From: Flavobacteriaceae bacterium
Lineage (GTDB): Bacteria; Bacteroidota; Bacteroidia; Flavobacteriales; Flavobacteriaceae
Direction of reading: 5' to 3'
DNA: 33,671 nucleotides
Assembly (NCBI GenBank): GCA_029248885.1
Contig: JAQWIL010000031.1
Location: 1 to 33,671, forward strand
Shown: positions 24,567-30,843 of the stretch, piece by piece
Layout: each line of letters begins with the position of its first letter
How positions within the stretch are numbered: position 1 is the first letter of the stretch
Position numbers and translations under genes: made by a program
The notes under the pieces: generated by a model
Told to the model about the DNA's origin: nothing
Database searches by the model: none
The model's input: the letters and a program-made list of their open reading frames with translations, nothing else

Positions 24567-25762
24567 TCTTCCGGATACAAAAAGTGGTTGTAGGGAAAAC
24601 GGGTGATATGAATTTCGCGGACTTTTTGGTAAAGGATTTCTCGCAACTCATCGATATGGGTTTTATGCTGTGCGGAAATAAAAATGGAATCGCCGTGGGT
24701 GCGCGCCATCCACGACTGCTGCCATTCGTTTAGGCTATAATGTTTGGTGGTTCGTGGGGTTGCCAAATCATCCTCATCCAATACCTCAGCTTGATAGGCG
24801 TCGATTTTATTAAAAATCATCAGCGTTGGTTTGTCGATTGCTCCGATTTCACTGAGTAAGTGATTGACCGATTCGATATGCTCCTCAAAGTTAGGATGGG
24901 CAATATCTACCACATGCAATAACAAATCTGCTTCGTGGACCTCATCGAGAGTGCTTTTAAAAGACTCCACGAGTTGGGTTGGGAGTTTACGTATAAATCC
25001 GACCGTGTCGCTTAACAAAAAAGGCAGGTTGCGCACCACCACTTTTCGCACCGTGGTATCGAGGGTAGCAAAGAGTTTGTTTTCGGCAAAGACTTCACTC
25101 TTGCTCAGCACATTCATCAGCGTTGATTTTCCGACATTGGTATAGCCCACCAAGGCCACACGAACCAAAGCGCCACGGTTTCCGCGTTGGGTCGCCATTT
25201 GACGGTCGATGCCCACTAGCTTTTTCTTCAGAAGAGAAATTTTGTCTCGGACAATCCGACGATCGGTTTCGATTTCGGTTTCTCCCGGTCCGCGCATTCC
25301 AATTCCTCCACGTTGGCGTTCAAGGTGTGTCCATAACCCCTTGAGTCTTGGCAGGAGATATTGATACTGCGCCAACTCGACTTGTGTGCGGGCATAGCTC
25401 GTTTTGGCGCGTTGTGCAAAAATGTCTAAAATCAGACCTGTACGGTCTAAAATTTTACATTTTAAAAGTTGCTCGATATTGCTTTGTTGAGCAGGGGTGA
25501 GTTCGTCATCAAAGACTACAGTGCTAATATCATGCGTCTTGACATAGGCCAGTACCTCTTCCATTTTCCCCGAACCGATAAAGGTTTTGGGGTGTGGGGT
25601 TTCCATTCGTTGGGTAAAACGTTTGGCTACGGTTCCGCCTGCAGTATGGGTTAAAAACGCAAGTTCATCGAGATATTCTTGGATGCGTTCCTCGGGTTGG
25701 TTTTGGTTGATCATCCCGATGAGGATGGCTTGTTCAAACGCAAGGTCTTTTTGCTCAATCAT
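24563..25762 (-). CDS. hflX: GTPase HflX
   Basis: Ribosome-associated GTPase that splits or rescues stalled ribosomes, often under heat stress. The 399-residue protein has the HflX N-terminal domain (ALAEx-like FDDELTPAQQSNIE near 84-97), the RGPGETEIETDRR linker at 157-169, P-loop GYTNVGKST at 206-214, G3 DTVGF at 252-256 and G4 NKID at 318-321. Last gene of a leftward operon; its start overlaps the end of lpxH by eight bases. Confidence 0.96.
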   Translation of the reverse strand: MIEQKDLAFEQAILIGMINQNQPEERIQEYLDELAFLTHTAGGTVAKRFTQRMETPHPKTFIGSGKMEEVLAYVKTHDISTVVFDDELTPAQQSNIEQLLKCKILDRTGLILDIFAQRAKTSYARTQVELAQYQYLLPRLKGLWTHLERQRGGIGMRGPGETEIETDRRIVRDKISLLKKKLVGIDRQMATQRGNRGALVRVALVGYTNVGKSTLMNVLSKSEVFAENKLFATLDTTVRKVVVRNLPFLLSDTVGFIRKLPTQLVESFKSTLDEVHEADLLLHVVDIAHPNFEEHIESVNHLLSEIGAIDKPTLMIFNKIDAYQAEVLDEDDLATPRTTKHYSLNEWQQSWMARTHGDSIFISAQHKTHIDELREILYQKVREIHITRFPYNHFLYPED

Positions 25763-26510
25763 CGGCAGACTTCCAGTGCTTTAGCGAGAGTGTTTTTCCA
25801 TCAAAAACCCCATAGGTGTAGTGGGTGATCCAGTCGCCTAGGTTGATATAATTCGATTTATCGTTGAGGGAGATTTCCAAAGGCAAATGCCGATGTCCAA
25901 AAACGAAATAATCGTAGTGTTCGGATTGGAGTTTTCGCTTGGCATATTGAGCAAGCCATTCTCTGTCTGGCCCATCGTAGTTTAAGTCTTCCGAGCCAGA
26001 AATCAATTTGTTTTTCAAAGACAAATAGCGTGCAAAAGGAATCCCTAAATCGGGGTGTAACCAGCGGTACAGCCACTGAAAAAACGGATTCCGAAACACC
26101 TTTTTCATACGTTTATAACCCTTGTCTTTTGGCCCCAACCCATCGCCATGACCAATAAAGAATCGTTTGGTTCCAAGCTCCATCACTTTTGGATGAAAAT
26201 AGACTTTGGCGCCGATTTCTTTTTCGAGATAGTCGATCATCCACATATCGTGGTTTCCCACAAAATAATGAATGGGGATTCCCGCATCGGCAAGCTCGGC
26301 GAGTTTGCCCAAAACACGTACATAACCCTTCGGGACGACGTGTTTGTACTCATACCATACATCAAAGAGGTCACCAAGGATAAAAAGAGCTGTTGCTTTA
26401 GGTTTGATTTCATCAAGCCATTTGACAAACAGGCGTTCGCGAACCAAACTCGTTTCTAGATCGGGCGCACCCAAATGGTGGTCAGAAGCAAAATAGATAT
26501 TCCCTTTCAC
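25755..26510 (-). CDS. lpxH: UDP-2,3-diacylglucosamine diphosphatase (LpxH-type metallophosphoesterase)
   Basis: Makes lipid X from UDP-2,3-diacylglucosamine in lipid A synthesis at the inner face of the cytoplasmic membrane. The calcineurin-like metal motifs are all present in the 251 residues: D10 and H12 in SDHHLG, GDLFD at 46-50, GNHD at 85-88, HGDG at 121-124 and GHRH at 205-208. Some Bacteroidetes relatives may have other substrates, so the name rests on family resemblance. Sixteen bases after queD. Confidence 0.9.
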   Translation of the reverse strand: MKGNIYFASDHHLGAPDLETSLVRERLFVKWLDEIKPKATALFILGDLFDVWYEYKHVVPKGYVRVLGKLAELADAGIPIHYFVGNHDMWMIDYLEKEIGAKVYFHPKVMELGTKRFFIGHGDGLGPKDKGYKRMKKVFRNPFFQWLYRWLHPDLGIPFARYLSLKNKLISGSEDLNYDGPDREWLAQYAKRKLQSEHYDYFVFGHRHLPLEISLNDKSNYINLGDWITHYTYGVFDGKTLSLKHWKSADD

Positions 26511-26526
26511 ACAACAAAGTTAGTCA

Positions 26527-26976
26527 TTATTGATCGCATGCATACCATTCGGCATAGGCCGTGGCGGTTTCATGCAAGCGTACATTGTGCAGTTTGATAT
26601 GGCTGGGTAAGCGACCTGCAATGCGATGGGCAAAATCAACAACCATCTTTTCACTTGTAGGCTGATAATCTACCAAGAGGACTTTGTGGCCGCTATCTGA
26701 AAGTGTTTTTGCCAGTTCGACATGGGGTGTATTTTGGTTAAAGACCGTGGCATGGTCAAACACATCAACAATTTCTGATTTGACTATGGTCTTGAGATCT
26801 TTAAAATCGATGACCATCCCATTTTTAACATGATTTTGATCGTCGATTGGACTCCCAATCACGGTGACATAAAGCTTATAACTGTGACCATGTACGTTTT
26901 TGCATAGCCCGTCATATCCATATAGGGCATGGCCTGTTTCAAAACCAAAACTCTTGGTTACGCGGATTTTCGTCAT
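26527..26976 (-). CDS. queD: 6-carboxytetrahydropterin synthase (QueD / PTPS family)
   Basis: Second step toward the queuosine precursor preQ0, converting dihydroneopterin triphosphate. In 149 residues the zinc ligands H16, H29 and H31 and the catalytic C25 (CKNVHGHSY) are visible, along with DHATVFN near 74-80, PTSEK near 106-110 and a terminal HETATAYAEW. No other que genes are in the window. Start overlaps the preceding hydratase stop by four bases (ATGA). Confidence 0.94.
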   Translation of the reverse strand: MTKIRVTKSFGFETGHALYGYDGLCKNVHGHSYKLYVTVIGSPIDDQNHVKNGMVIDFKDLKTIVKSEIVDVFDHATVFNQNTPHVELAKTLSDSGHKVLLVDYQPTSEKMVVDFAHRIAGRLPSHIKLHNVRLHETATAYAEWYACDQ

Positions 26977-27746
26977 GATTTAGATTTAAGTTGTTGTAGG
27001 GTTTGTTGCGTTCGCTCAGAAAGAACAAGACGTCCTGAAACTGCCGCATTGTGTTCGAGTAAATTATCCCAATCCTCTGTTCCTTTCCAAAGTGCTTTTT
27101 TGAGCTCTGCCACCGCTTGGGGTGTATATGCCGCAAGGCGGTTAGCCTGTTGCGCAACTGCTTCTTCAAGGGAATCGAAGTCGGAATGCAGTTCGGAAAG
27201 CAATCCTTTGGTATGTGCCCAATCAGCCGATTTCCATGCATGAGCTGTCAGTGATAGTTCGGACAGTGCTGCCGTACCAATTTTTCGCAATACCGCTGGC
27301 GCAATGACAAAGGGCCCAATGCCAATTGCGATTTCAGAGAGTTTAACTTCTGTATGTATTGTGGCAAGAGCATAATCACAAGCTGCAATCAGCCCAACAC
27401 CGCCGCCTACAGCTTTGCCGTGGATGCGTCCAATTATGGGTTGTGGACAACGTCGCATCGCATTGATCACATTGGCAAAACCCATAAAAAACGCTTTTCC
27501 TTCCTCTGGAGTTTTCACGGCCAATAGCTCATCAAAAGATGCCCCTGCGCAAAAGACCTTTGCAGGGTCACTCTGCAATATAATCACATGAACATCATCG
27601 TCATTTGAGATCTCCTCAAAAGCCGCTTGTAAGGCCTTGAGATGGGTGGTGGGAAAGGCATTTTGCTTGGCGTGTGCAAAATGAATCCGAGCTACTCCAT
27701 TATCTTTTAGGACTTGTATGCCTTCTATCATCGGTTGATTCGCCAT
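26973..27746 (-). CDS. Enoyl-CoA hydratase/isomerase family protein, possibly methylglutaconyl-CoA hydratase-like
   Basis: Crotonase-fold acyl-CoA enzyme of 257 residues. Oxyanion-hole segments FCAGASFDEL (about 65-74) and IHGKAVGGGVGLIAACDYAL (about 108-127) are clear. The first catalytic glutamate of classical enoyl-CoA hydratase (in GGGCEL) is replaced here by VGL. The second, E in LSEIAIGIGPFVIAPAVL, is kept. This pattern recalls methylglutaconyl-CoA hydratases of leucine breakdown, though the exact reaction is uncertain. First gene of the operon with queD, lpxH and hflX, with no obvious metabolic link among them. Confidence 0.88.
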   Translation of the reverse strand: MANQPMIEGIQVLKDNGVARIHFAHAKQNAFPTTHLKALQAAFEEISNDDDVHVIILQSDPAKVFCAGASFDELLAVKTPEEGKAFFMGFANVINAMRRCPQPIIGRIHGKAVGGGVGLIAACDYALATIHTEVKLSEIAIGIGPFVIAPAVLRKIGTAALSELSLTAHAWKSADWAHTKGLLSELHSDFDSLEEAVAQQANRLAAYTPQAVAELKKALWKGTEDWDNLLEHNAAVSGRLVLSERTQQTLQQLKSKS

Positions 27747-27753
27747 ATCTTTG
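27746..27753 (+). promoter_or_regulatory. Candidate -7 box for the HAD phosphatase gene
   Basis: TATCTTTG matches TAnnTTTG exactly and lies 51 bases before the plus-strand ATG at 27805. It overlaps the start codon of the divergent hydratase. No good -33 element is visible. Confidence 0.4.
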
Positions 27754-27765
27754 TGACTGATGCGA

Positions 27766-27773
27766 CAAAAATA
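27766..27773 (-). promoter_or_regulatory. Candidate -7 box for the hydratase-queD-lpxH-hflX operon
   Basis: Minus-strand TATTTTTG is an exact TAnnTTTG match, 19 bases upstream of the hydratase ATG. A TTG at 16 bases upstream of the box is closer than usual. Confidence 0.5.
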
Positions 27774-27804
27774 CGGAATATCGCATAGACAACACAGCCA
27801 ATAG

Positions 27805-28569
27805 ATGAAAGGGATTTTATTTGATTTAGATGGGGTTTTTTATGTCGAACAGCAGTTGATTCCTGGTGGAATTGCATGCTTGGATTGGTTGCGTGAGCAA
27901 GACATCCCTTACCGATTTGTAACCAATAACACCACCTTATCCAGAACAAATTTAGTCGCTAAACTTCAAAGGTTGGGTCTTCCTGTAGCAGAACAAGAAA
28001 TCGTAAGTGCCAACTATGCAGGAGTGCTTTTTCTCGCACAGCGGAACCTTAAACGTTGTCGTTTGGTTCTTCGTCCAGAGGCACAACTCGACTATCCTCC
28101 CGACTGCTTGGAACATCCTGATGCGATTGTCATTGGCGACATCGGCAATCGATGGGATTATGATTTGCTCAATACCTTGATGAATCAAGTCTTGGACAGA
28201 GCTGAAATCGTTGCGCTTCACAAAGGTCGCTATCACGAGGGTCCGAGCGGTCTTGTTCTCGACAGTGGCGCTTTTGTGGCAGCACTCGAACACGCCACAG
28301 GAAAACAGGCCATCATCGTTGGAAAACCCACCCAAACTTTTTTTGAGCTCGCTAGTCATTCTTTTGGTTGCAAACCAGAGGATCTGATCATGGTAGGAGA
28401 TGATCTTATCAATGATATCAAAGGAGCGCAACAGATGGGGATGCATGGGGTGTTGGTAAAAACTGGAAAATACCGAAAGGCCCTCGTTGATGCGTCAAAC
28501 ATCGTACCAGATGGCTGTGTTTCATCGATACAAGAGTTGCCAAATTATCTCCAAAATCGAATGAGATAA
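27805..28569 (+). CDS. HAD-superfamily subclass IIA phosphatase (NagD/LHPP-like)
   Basis: Cytoplasmic phosphatase of 254 residues. HAD motif I is at the N-terminus (D7 and D9 in FDLDGV), motif II is TNNTT near 40, a conserved basic residue lies in VGKPTQTF near 172-179, and motif IV is VGDDLINDI near 195-203. The large cap inserted between motifs II and III marks subclass IIA, which includes NagD, p-nitrophenyl phosphatase and LHPP. The real substrate cannot be told from sequence. Divergent from the hydratase operon. Confidence 0.9.
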   Translation: MKGILFDLDGVFYVEQQLIPGGIACLDWLREQDIPYRFVTNNTTLSRTNLVAKLQRLGLPVAEQEIVSANYAGVLFLAQRNLKRCRLVLRPEAQLDYPPDCLEHPDAIVIGDIGNRWDYDLLNTLMNQVLDRAEIVALHKGRYHEGPSGLVLDSGAFVAALEHATGKQAIIVGKPTQTFFELASHSFGCKPEDLIMVGDDLINDIKGAQQMGMHGVLVKTGKYRKALVDASNIVPDGCVSSIQELPNYLQNRMR

Positions 28570-28623
28570 CCTCGCCATAACACCCCTCAAGAAGTTATTT
28601 GTTATTTTTACGCAAAATACGCT

Positions 28624-29211
28624 ATGAAAAATTTAATTGTCATCGGTCATCCCGACCAGCAATCCTTTTGTTATAACGGGATCTTTTCGACCATCAAATC
28701 AGAAATTGAAGCAAGTGGACAAGAGTTGGAAATCATCGATTTGTATCGCGATAGCTTTACGCGTCCACGAACCGCTGTGATTGAGAAATACAAAGAGCTC
28801 GTCATATGGGCAGAGTGGATTTATATCGTTTCGCCCGTTTGGTGGTTTCGTCTGACTCCACGTACCGAAATTTTCTTCGACGAGGTGATGACTCCTGGTT
28901 TTGCTTATCAATTTGTCAATATCACCAAAACATATGCCTACCCCAAACCGTTTTTGAAGGATAAAAAAATCAGAACTTATGTCACACATGGTGCGCCTTC
29001 ACTACCCGTACGTACGTTGTACTTGAATTCTGTTAAGCTCCGATTGGTTATGGGGGTATATAGCTTTGTATTCGGTTGGCGTTGGTCGTTGTGGTTTAAA
29101 ACCAAACAGTTTTGGTCGGTGCCTTTTGTTTCTCATAAAAAGCGGGAAAAATACTTGCGCATTGTCAAGAAAGATGTTCAAAGAGACTTGAAGTTAGGTT
29201 CAAGGAGATAA
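28624..29211 (+). CDS. Flavodoxin-fold NAD(P)H oxidoreductase (KefF/MdaB type)
   Basis: A 195-residue quinone-reductase-type flavoprotein. Family marks are the opening MKNLIVIGHPDQQSFCYNG (FMN/FAD phosphate loop), LEIIDLYRDSF near 38-48, and YIVSPVWWFRLTPRTEIFFDEVMTPGFAY near 67-98. The hydrophobic tract GVYSFVFGWRWSLWF near 148-162 and the basic end are less typical and may touch the membrane. Likely reduces quinones or nitro compounds with NAD(P)H. Starts 54 bases after the HAD gene; shared transcription is possible. Confidence 0.88.
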   Translation: MKNLIVIGHPDQQSFCYNGIFSTIKSEIEASGQELEIIDLYRDSFTRPRTAVIEKYKELVIWAEWIYIVSPVWWFRLTPRTEIFFDEVMTPGFAYQFVNITKTYAYPKPFLKDKKIRTYVTHGAPSLPVRTLYLNSVKLRLVMGVYSFVFGWRWSLWFKTKQFWSVPFVSHKKREKYLRIVKKDVQRDLKLGSRR

Positions 29212-29242
29212 TCATCTATTTTAAAATTTGTAAATTAGAACT

Positions 29243-29416
29243 ATGAAACGATTTCTAGAAAAATACTACCCGATCCTGCTGGCTTTTTTCAGTTTTTTAT
29301 ATTCTGTGTTTCTGTGGTTTTCAGGTAATCAATTGGAAGGGATTTATGTGGGACTTTGGCCAATAACCATATTGGGTTTTGCAATTGCCATCCGACAAAG
29401 ACGACGCGATGATTAA
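29243..29416 (+). CDS. Tiny membrane protein, 57 residues, two predicted helices
   Basis: Reads MKRFLEKYYPILLAFFSFLY and continues through a second hydrophobic segment (IYVGLWPITILGFAIAI) to a basic tail RQRRRDD. Two helices with a short polar loop (SGNQLEG) are predicted. Its stop overlaps the next gene's start by eight bases (ATGATTAA), so the two are translationally coupled. A near-consensus -7 box (AAAATTTG, 29223-29230) lies 12 bases upstream. I do not recognise a characterised family. Confidence 0.7.
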   Translation: MKRFLEKYYPILLAFFSFLYSVFLWFSGNQLEGIYVGLWPITILGFAIAIRQRRRDD

Positions 29417-29600
29417 CCAAGTGATGTTTTTTGTTGGACTCGCGATTTTTATCGTGTATGTCTATTTCTTACTCCGTATCATCGGCAAACAACATCGCAT
29501 TCAGCGAAAAGAACATGCCGATGCTTATGATCAAGTTGACCTTGATGGGATGGGAAACCAAGGTCGAATCCCAGACAAAAAACCCAAAAACCGCGCCTAA
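29409..29600 (+). CDS. Tiny membrane protein, 63 residues, one predicted helix
   Basis: Starts at MINQVMFFVG, coupled to the preceding tiny gene by an eight-base overlap. One N-terminal membrane helix (VMFFVGLAIFIVYVYFLL) is followed by a charged cytoplasmic-looking tail (RIIGKQHRIQRKEHADAYDQVDLDGMGNQGRIPDKKPKNRA). Together the pair resembles the accessory membrane peptides that accompany transporters or respiratory enzymes, but no such partner gene is next to it. Function unknown. Confidence 0.7.
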   Translation: MINQVMFFVGLAIFIVYVYFLLRIIGKQHRIQRKEHADAYDQVDLDGMGNQGRIPDKKPKNRA

Positions 29601-29601
29601 A

Positions 29602-29888
29602 TTACTCGAGCGAAAAGCACTTTATAAAAGTTGCAAAGTGATCTCCTTTCTTTTCGATAGCCATTCTCCCTTCAAAATTGGCATCTCTAGCTGTATTCGT
29701 ATGGTTTAAATGAATAAAATAGATCTTATTTTTTCTTCAGTAGCTAGCGATTTGAACCGTGTGACACTCTCCTCTATAAAATGATATGGTACTTGTGACA
29801 TTGGCCTAGGGATTTCGCCATCCTCAAAAAAGGTGGCATCTGCAAAAGCATAATCAACGGTAGCCAGGATGAAAGTTAACGACTTCAT
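29602..29888 (-). pseudogene. Decayed C-terminal remnant of a PqqB-like metallo-beta-lactamase-fold hydrolase
   Basis: The leftward frame from 29888 reads VDYAFADATFFEDGEIPRPMSQVPYHF and EESVTRF, matching the C-terminal third of the MBL-fold hydrolases related to PqqB (VDYAFLDATF..DGE.PGRDMS.IPHPF..ES). It breaks at 29706 with FI-stop. In the neighbouring frame the expected continuation FIHLNHTN follows at once and runs on to KGDHFATFIKCFSLE and a stop at 29602. One base lost from a short T run explains the break. The metal-binding N-terminal two-thirds is absent, as an in-frame stop lies nine codons upstream. It fills the 325-base gap between the tiny membrane genes and the esterase. Confidence 0.8.
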
Positions 29889-29925
29889 GGATAAATAATG
29901 ATATTTATTTTGTTAAGTTTAGACA

Positions 29926-30843
29926 ATGAAAAACACATTTCTCTCTGCTGGTCTGTTCTTAACTTTTTTACTGTTTTTTGGTTGTAATTCCTCCCAATCG
30001 ATTTCAAGCACTCCAGAAGATTCTGCTTTGATTCCAGGGGAACTCAGCGCGCAAAACATCCTTTACAACGGAAAAGAGCGTGAATACCTTGTCTATGTTC
30101 CAGCTTCTTATAATGAAAACACCGATTATCCTGTTTTACTGAATTTTCATGGATTTGGGGGAAATGCAAAAGATTATATTAATTATGAATCTGATTTTCG
30201 AGATGTCGCCGAGCAAGAGGGTGTGATTTTGGTCTATCCTCAGGGTTCGCTGTTGTCTGGTTTTTCCCATTGGAATGCAGCTCCAATGGCTGAAGACAAT
30301 AAAAGCAATACTGATGATATTGGGTTTATAGAACTTCTAATTCGTAATCTTCAACAAGACCTATCCGTTGACCCCAATCGCATTTACGCAACTGGTTTTT
30401 CCAATGGTGGCATGTTTAGCTATGCTTTGGCATGCTTTACGGAGGGTTTAATCGCTGGGGTAGCGGCTGTTTCTGGTCTTCAGCTCAACCTTGAGGATTG
30501 TGCTCCTTCACATCCGATAAGTGTGTTGATTGCACATAGTACAACCGATGATGTTATCCCTTATGCTGGTTCTTCAGATGTAGCTAGCGTTGACGAAACC
30601 GTTTCTTTTTGGAGAACCGCAAACCAAACTTCAAGTGAAGCTAAAGAGAGTCGTCACAATCTAGGGGATGAAACGGTTTGGATCTATACTTATTCTGGTG
30701 GCACGAATAGCTCTGAAGTCTTACATTACAAAGTTGAAAATGGAATGCATATGTGGTTTGACCATATTATTGAGGAGCAGTCATTTGTATCGCTTATGTG
30801 GGATTTCCTATCGCCTCAAACTTTAGGTGGGCGCGAAGATTAA
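29926..30843 (+). CDS. Alpha/beta-hydrolase esterase lipoprotein (LpqC / PHB-depolymerase-like family)
   Basis: A 305-residue lipoprotein: signal peptide with lipobox FFGC (C20), then an alpha/beta-hydrolase domain. Visible features are the LLNFHGFGGNAKDY oxyanion region at 71-84, the nucleophile elbow GFSNGG at 157-162 (S159), an acid in HSTTDDVIPYAG (D208 or D209) and a C-terminal histidine in NGMHMWFDH (H275 or H280). Related enzymes split feruloyl esters or polyhydroxyalkanoates. Exported and membrane-anchored; the true substrate is unknown. Convergent with the OmpA gene across a shared TTAA. Confidence 0.88.
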   Translation: MKNTFLSAGLFLTFLLFFGCNSSQSISSTPEDSALIPGELSAQNILYNGKEREYLVYVPASYNENTDYPVLLNFHGFGGNAKDYINYESDFRDVAEQEGVILVYPQGSLLSGFSHWNAAPMAEDNKSNTDDIGFIELLIRNLQQDLSVDPNRIYATGFSNGGMFSYALACFTEGLIAGVAAVSGLQLNLEDCAPSHPISVLIAHSTTDDVIPYAGSSDVASVDETVSFWRTANQTSSEAKESRHNLGDETVWIYTYSGGTNSSEVLHYKVENGMHMWFDHIIEEQSFVSLMWDFLSPQTLGGRED

